Shown piece after piece: positions 59,700-64,000 of a stretch of 64,000 nucleotides of DNA. Within the stretch, counting starts at the first letter, position 1. The number at the start of each line of letters is the position of its first letter. The notes beneath the pieces were generated by a model. It did no database searches and was not told the origin of the DNA. It saw nothing but the letters and a program-made list of their open reading frames with translations. Origin of the DNA: Pogonophryne albipinna. Lineage: Eukaryota; Chordata; Actinopteri; Perciformes; Artedidraconidae. Made by a program: the position numbers and the translations under genes. The DNA lies in the NCBI GenBank assembly GCA_028583405.1, contig CM053249.1:35168628-35232627 (forward strand). The letters are read 5' to 3'.

Positions 59700-60688
59700 C
59701 TGAGTGCTGAAGCTTTGTGTAGTGTGTGACTTAGTGTGTGAAGGCTGAGAAGTTTGAATCATTATGATTGTTATTATGCGGTGATTATTATTCCCTCTCA
59801 GAACGTTTCCTCTCGTGTTAAACGCTCAAAACTTCTGTTTCCACTCTCCAGAGCCACATTAGCATTGAAGGTTGATTAGCTGGCGCACACAGCTGGGGTG
59901 TCTGGGGCACAAGAGGCCCATGTTGCCCGACAGCTTGAAGAGGAGCCCACCACCCACTCCTCGTGGCCCCCTCGCCTCGCCACCCTTGTTAAACTCCTCT
60001 GGTCACTGCTCTGAGGAGCGAGGGAGCGCGGGGGCGGAAAGGAAGCCAGGAAGGCACCAGACAGACCCAGAGAGCGCCTTCTTTTGAGTTAATTTGCACC
60101 GCGGTGACAACAAACACACTTGAGAGGGTCCCCCCCTTTTCCTCGCTGAGTTGTGGCACACAGAGGCACCGCCACATCCAACGCGTGGCGAGAAGCTTCT
60201 CTGGTGAAGAGGGGAGGAGGAGAGGGAGGAAGAGCATCTCCAATGGATATGCACCAGGGATGATAGCAGACAATTAAAGAGGCGACTGCGTGGTGGAGAG
60301 TGTGAGCGGAGCATGGTTGAAGCCTGTCAAACGTAAACCACAGGAGGGTTGGAGTGAGAAGTTTGAGGGGGGTACGAGTGTGAAGCCACCAAAAACACAG
60401 TATGCTTTCACACATGACATGCTGGCTTTAAACAAAAAAATTGCGGAACACACAAAGTAGATAAAAAAACCAGGGCCCTCTTTCCACCGAAAACTAGTTC
60501 TAGCTCTAGTGCTATTTTGATTCGGAGCTATACAACAACAATGGGGGACTGCATCGGATCTACGCTTGTGTTGCTTTCAATCGTACGCAGTCAGATTAAA
60601 TAGAAGAACACATTTCCCAGCTTTATACTCTTCTCCAGAGTGCCGTGGTTCATTGTTTATTAATGTGGATCAGCGACATTTACCGACC
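59700..60688. other. PPP1R37-like intron or flank, no exon seen
   Basis: It probably lies within the minus-strand gene's intron. No further LRR frame recognised. Confidence 0.4.
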
Positions 60689-60689
60689 G

Positions 60690-62786
60690 AGTTTAGTCTA
60701 CTGTTAACTCACGGCAGAGTTTAGTCTCCTGTTAACTCAAGGCAGAGTTTAGTCTACTGTTAACTCAAGGCAGAGTTTATTCTCCCGTTAACTCACGGCA
60801 GAGTTTAGTCTCCTGTTAACTCACTGCAGAGTTTAGTCTACTGTTAACTCAAGGCAGAGTTTATTCTCCCGTTAACTCACGGCAGAGTTTAGTCTACTGT
60901 TAACTCACGGCAGAGTTTAGTCCACTGTTAACTCAAGGCAGAGTTTATTCTCCCGTTAACTCACGGCAGAGTTTAGTCTCACGTTAACTGACGGCAGAGT
61001 TTTGTCTACTGTTAACTCACGGCAGAGTTTATTCTCCCGTTAACTCACGGCAGAGTTTAGTCTCCCGTTAACTCACGGCAGAGTTTAGTCTCCTGTTAAC
61101 TCAAGGCAGAGTTTAGTCTCCTGTTAACTCACGGCAGAGTTTAGTCTACTGTTAACTCACGGCAGTTTAGTCTACTGTTAACTCACGGCAGAGTTTAGTC
61201 TACTGTTAACTCACGGCAGAGTTTAGTCTACTGTTAACTCACGGCAGAGTTTAGTCTCCTGTTAACTCAAGGCAGAGTTTAGTCTACTGTTAACTCAAGG
61301 CAGAGTTTATTCTCCCGTTAACTCACGGCAGAGTTTAGTCTCCTGTTAACTCACGGCAGAGTTTAGTCTACTGTTAACTCAAGGCAGAGTTTATTCTCCC
61401 GTTAACTCACGGCAGAGTTTAGTCTACTGTTAACTCACGGCAGAGTTTAGTCCACTGTTAACTCAAGGCAGAGTTTATTCTCCCGTTAACTCACGGCAGA
61501 GTTTAGTCTCACGTTAACTGACGGCAGAGTTTAGTCTACTGTTAACTCACGGCAGAGTTTATTCTCCCGTTAACTCACGGCAGAGTTTAGTCTCCCGTTA
61601 ACTCACGGCAGAGTTTAGTCTCCTGTTAACTCAAGGCAGAGTTTAGTCTCCTGTTAACTCACGGCAGAGTTTAGTCTACTGTTAACTCACGGCAGTTTAG
61701 TCTACTGTTAACTCACGGCAGAGTTTAGTCTACTGTTAACTCACGGCAGAGTTTAGTCTACTGTTAACTCACGGCAGAGTTTAGTCTACTGTTAACTCAA
61801 GGCTGAGTTTAGTCTACTGTTAACTCAAGGCAGAGTTTAGTCTACTGTTAACTCAAGGCAGAGTTTATTCTCCCGTTAACTCACGGCAGAGTTTAGTCTC
61901 CTGTTAACTCACGGCAGAGTTTAGTCTACTGTTAACTCAAGGCAGAGTTTAGTCTCCTGTTAACTCACGGCAGAGTTTAGTCTACTGTTAACTCAAGGCA
62001 GAGTTTAGTCTCCTGTTAACTCAAGGCAGAGTTTATTCTCCCGTTAACTCACGGCAGAGTTTAGTCTATCAATCAATCAATCAATCAATCAATGTTTATT
62101 TATATAGCCCAATATCACAAATGTTACATTTGTCTCAGTGGACTTCACAGTTTGTACAAAATATCAGTATGACAATACGACACCCTCTGTCCTTAGACCC
62201 TCACATCGTACAAGGAAAAACTTCCGAAGAAAACCCACAGTTTTAAAGGGAAAAATGGGAGTCTACTGTTAACTCACGGCAGAGTTTAGTCTACTGTTAA
62301 CTCAAGGCAGAGTTTATTCTCCCGTTAACTCATGGCAGAGTTTAGTCTCATGTTAACTCATGGCAGAGTTTAGTCTACTGTTAACTCATGGCAGAGTTTA
62401 GTCTCATGTTAACTCATGGCAGAGTTTAGTCTACTGTTAACTCAAGGCAGAGTTTATTCTCCCGTTAACTCACGGCAGAGTTTAGTCTCCTGTTAACTCA
62501 CGGCAGAGTTTAGTCTACTGTTAACTCAAGGCAGAGTTTAGTCTCCTGTTAACTCACGGCAGAGTTTAGTCGACTGTTAACTCAAGGCAGAGTTTATTCT
62601 CCCGTTAACTCACGGCAGAGTTTAGTCTCCTGTTAACTCACGGCAGAGTTTAGTCTACTGTTAACTCAAGGCAGAGTTTAGTCTCCTGTTAACTCACGGC
62701 AGAGTTTAGTCTACTGTTAACTCAAGGCAGAGTTTATTCTCCCGTTAACTCACGGCAGAGTTTAGTCTACTGTTAACTCAAGGCAG
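60690..62786 (+). repeat. 28-bp tandem array with ~530-bp higher-order period
   Basis: The consensus unit is 'gtttagtctactgttaactc' plus 'acggcaga', about 68 copies. Three sub-types alternate: 'agtctact', 'agtctcct' and 'attctcccg'. Rare variants recur 530 bases apart ('acgttaactg' at 60981 and 61511; a 26-base unit 'cggcagtttag' at about 61161 and 61691). Every unit holds GTTAAC. A LINE tail splits the array at 62068-62259. Confidence 0.95.
62068..62259 (-). mobile_element. LINE 3' end with (ATTG)n tail inside the 28-bp array
   Basis: A 5-bp direct repeat AGTCT (62063-62067 and 62260-62264) flanks it. It matches 53790-53980 in reverse, down to 'aagtccactgagacaaatgt' and 'gggctatataaataaac', with an ATTG tail. 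It is 5' truncated to about 190 bases. Confidence 0.8.
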
Positions 62787-64000
62787 CGGCCGCTTGAAAG
62801 TATTCACTGTCTGACTGTCAAACACTAATACACATTTCCCATCACCATATGTGAAAGTATTTCAGTCTGAATTTACACTGTATTAGATGGGTGATGATAG
62901 CATAGCAACTGAAGCTAATCTGACTATCTTGACTACGAAAAACTGGTTCGCAATCAGGCACTTGGTTTGGTGCTAAAGGGTTAATATTTTCCTCAGAATT
63001 TAGATTTCCGAGTGAATTTAGACACAATTATCCAAATGTTGGAAGTGGAAGTCAAGTGGCCCATATATGTCTTAGTTGTTCAAAAGACAACAAGTCACAG
63101 GGACAGGGAGTGAAAGCACACACACCAAGCAGAAAGGTTAATAACAGCTCTCCCGTCATCATATTCCACACAACCAGCTACGGGTCTAATTATCATCATT
63201 ATGGCCTGCAAGGACAGCTACTTATCCCGAGACTGGCAGACCACATGAGCACCCCTCCTTAACACACATCTATTATTTAATCAAACTGTTCCTTCTTTTG
63301 GTAGCACTGGAGGAGACAGAGGAAGTGTGAGTGTGTGTGTGTGTGTGTATGTGTGTGTGCCTTCCAGTACATGGGAGGCCTTTAATTTCTAGCCTTTTGA
63401 CTTCCACAATCGCCACTCACATGACAGGAAGGTGCAGTTTATGCTGCCAATCAGGCGGAAGGAATGCATGTTATTAGGGGTGTACTGTGAAACATGTGGA
63501 GGCGGGACTTTTTTAGAGAGGATTGTCTGGATGAGGCAAACGCTCTTCATTTCCTCAAGGGATAAAAGACAAGCAGGTATCTGATCATCTCAGCTGTACT
63601 AAACATGCCTGTTGTGATCACTTTAATGTCAGAGAAAGAATCTAGTACATATTTTCCAAAGCGGCAACATTTTTGGCATGAAATCCCCTCTTTCTGTTTC
63701 CCCCCTAAGCTGTCGTCAAGGGAGAGTAACACAAAGAGGTCATTCGGTATTAAAAAGAAGGCAACAATCCATTTGACATGTCTCATTAACCTCAGTTTCA
63801 GGTTAACTTTCAGGTAAATGGATTTAGCATCACTCACACAAAAATAGCAAATGACATTCAGTTCAGTGTTCAATTCAATTAAATTTCAATTCAATAGCTT
63901 TATTAGCATGACCATAGTCCTTGAAAAGTTACCTATTGGTGTAACAAATGGTTTGACAGGAACAAGTTATTTTAGGAATATTTAGACCTCATAGCTCTTC
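62787..64000. other. intergenic, no gene seen
   Basis: A short GT tract lies at 63330-63359, and a LINE tail at 63868-63905 ('caattcaatagctttattag', read in reverse). 'gaggcctttaatttctagcc' to 'ccaatcaggcgg' (63376-63460) looks complex and repeat-free. No exon recognised. Confidence 0.4.

Noticed and set aside
60690..62786. CRISPR-like array of 28-bp repeats
   Set aside because: Units are head to tail without spacers, the genome is eukaryotic and no cas gene is present. It is a minisatellite.

Overview
This is eukaryotic, almost certainly teleost fish, nuclear DNA. The evidence is spliced GT/AG genes, very long CA/GT microsatellites, LINE 3' tails of the '...tttatttatatag...' kind, a tRNA-type SINE head, and hAT, PIF/Harbinger, piggyBac-like and THAP/YqaJ DNA transposons of the sort common in ray-finned fish. 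Host coding sequence is sparse. I can support two minus-strand leucine-rich-repeat exons of a PPP1R37-like gene (58790-59627) and one weak UBA-like plus-strand exon (44358-44451). Everything else with clear coding character belongs to mobile elements.

Layout. 1-11.8 kb: intergenic DNA with hAT relics, a small MITE (6098-6255), a piggyBac-like element of about 2 kb (7488-9503) and long microsatellites. 11.97-16.50 kb: four elements nested like Russian dolls. A hAT with a TTF zinc-finger transposase remnant contains a second hAT, which contains a third hAT, which contains a 5'-truncated LINE. Each layer has its own target-site duplication (TSD). 16.68-27.48 kb: a five-level nest. A piggyBac-like element contains a hAT, which contains an element with THAP-bearing terminal inverted repeats (TIRs) and a SWIM/YqaJ nuclease gene. 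That contains a Harbinger element, which contains a young LTR retrotransposon. 28-36 kb: a 224-bp GA tract, more hAT copies, a telomere-like G-rich repeat and a TIR element with a 55-bp palindrome. 36-57 kb: mostly intergenic, with three unrelated tandem arrays in the window's second half (72-bp, 11-bp and 28-bp units, the last at 60.7 kb), many CA tracts and several stretches that look like constrained non-coding DNA. 57.9-59.7 kb: an L2-like LINE remnant and the PPP1R37-like exons. 60.69-62.79 kb: a 2.1-kb array of 28-bp units with a 530-bp higher-order period, itself hit by a LINE tail.

The most interesting system is the LTR retrotransposon at 19355-22866. Its two LTRs match at every position I compared except one 10-bp length difference. 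It has a 5-bp TSD, a proline-type primer site and a polypurine tract. Its single 733-codon open frame joins gag and a protease-like domain to a piece that I recognise as the HMG box region of the FACT subunit SSRP1, where reverse transcriptase and integrase would normally follow. It looks like a recent, non-autonomous retrotransposon that captured host chromatin-gene sequence. Second is the surrounding element, whose roughly 416-bp inverted repeats each carry the same THAP first exon, driving two inward-facing genes.

All calls come from reading the sequence. No alignment or database search was run, and family names rest on remembered motifs and on TIR/TSD structure.
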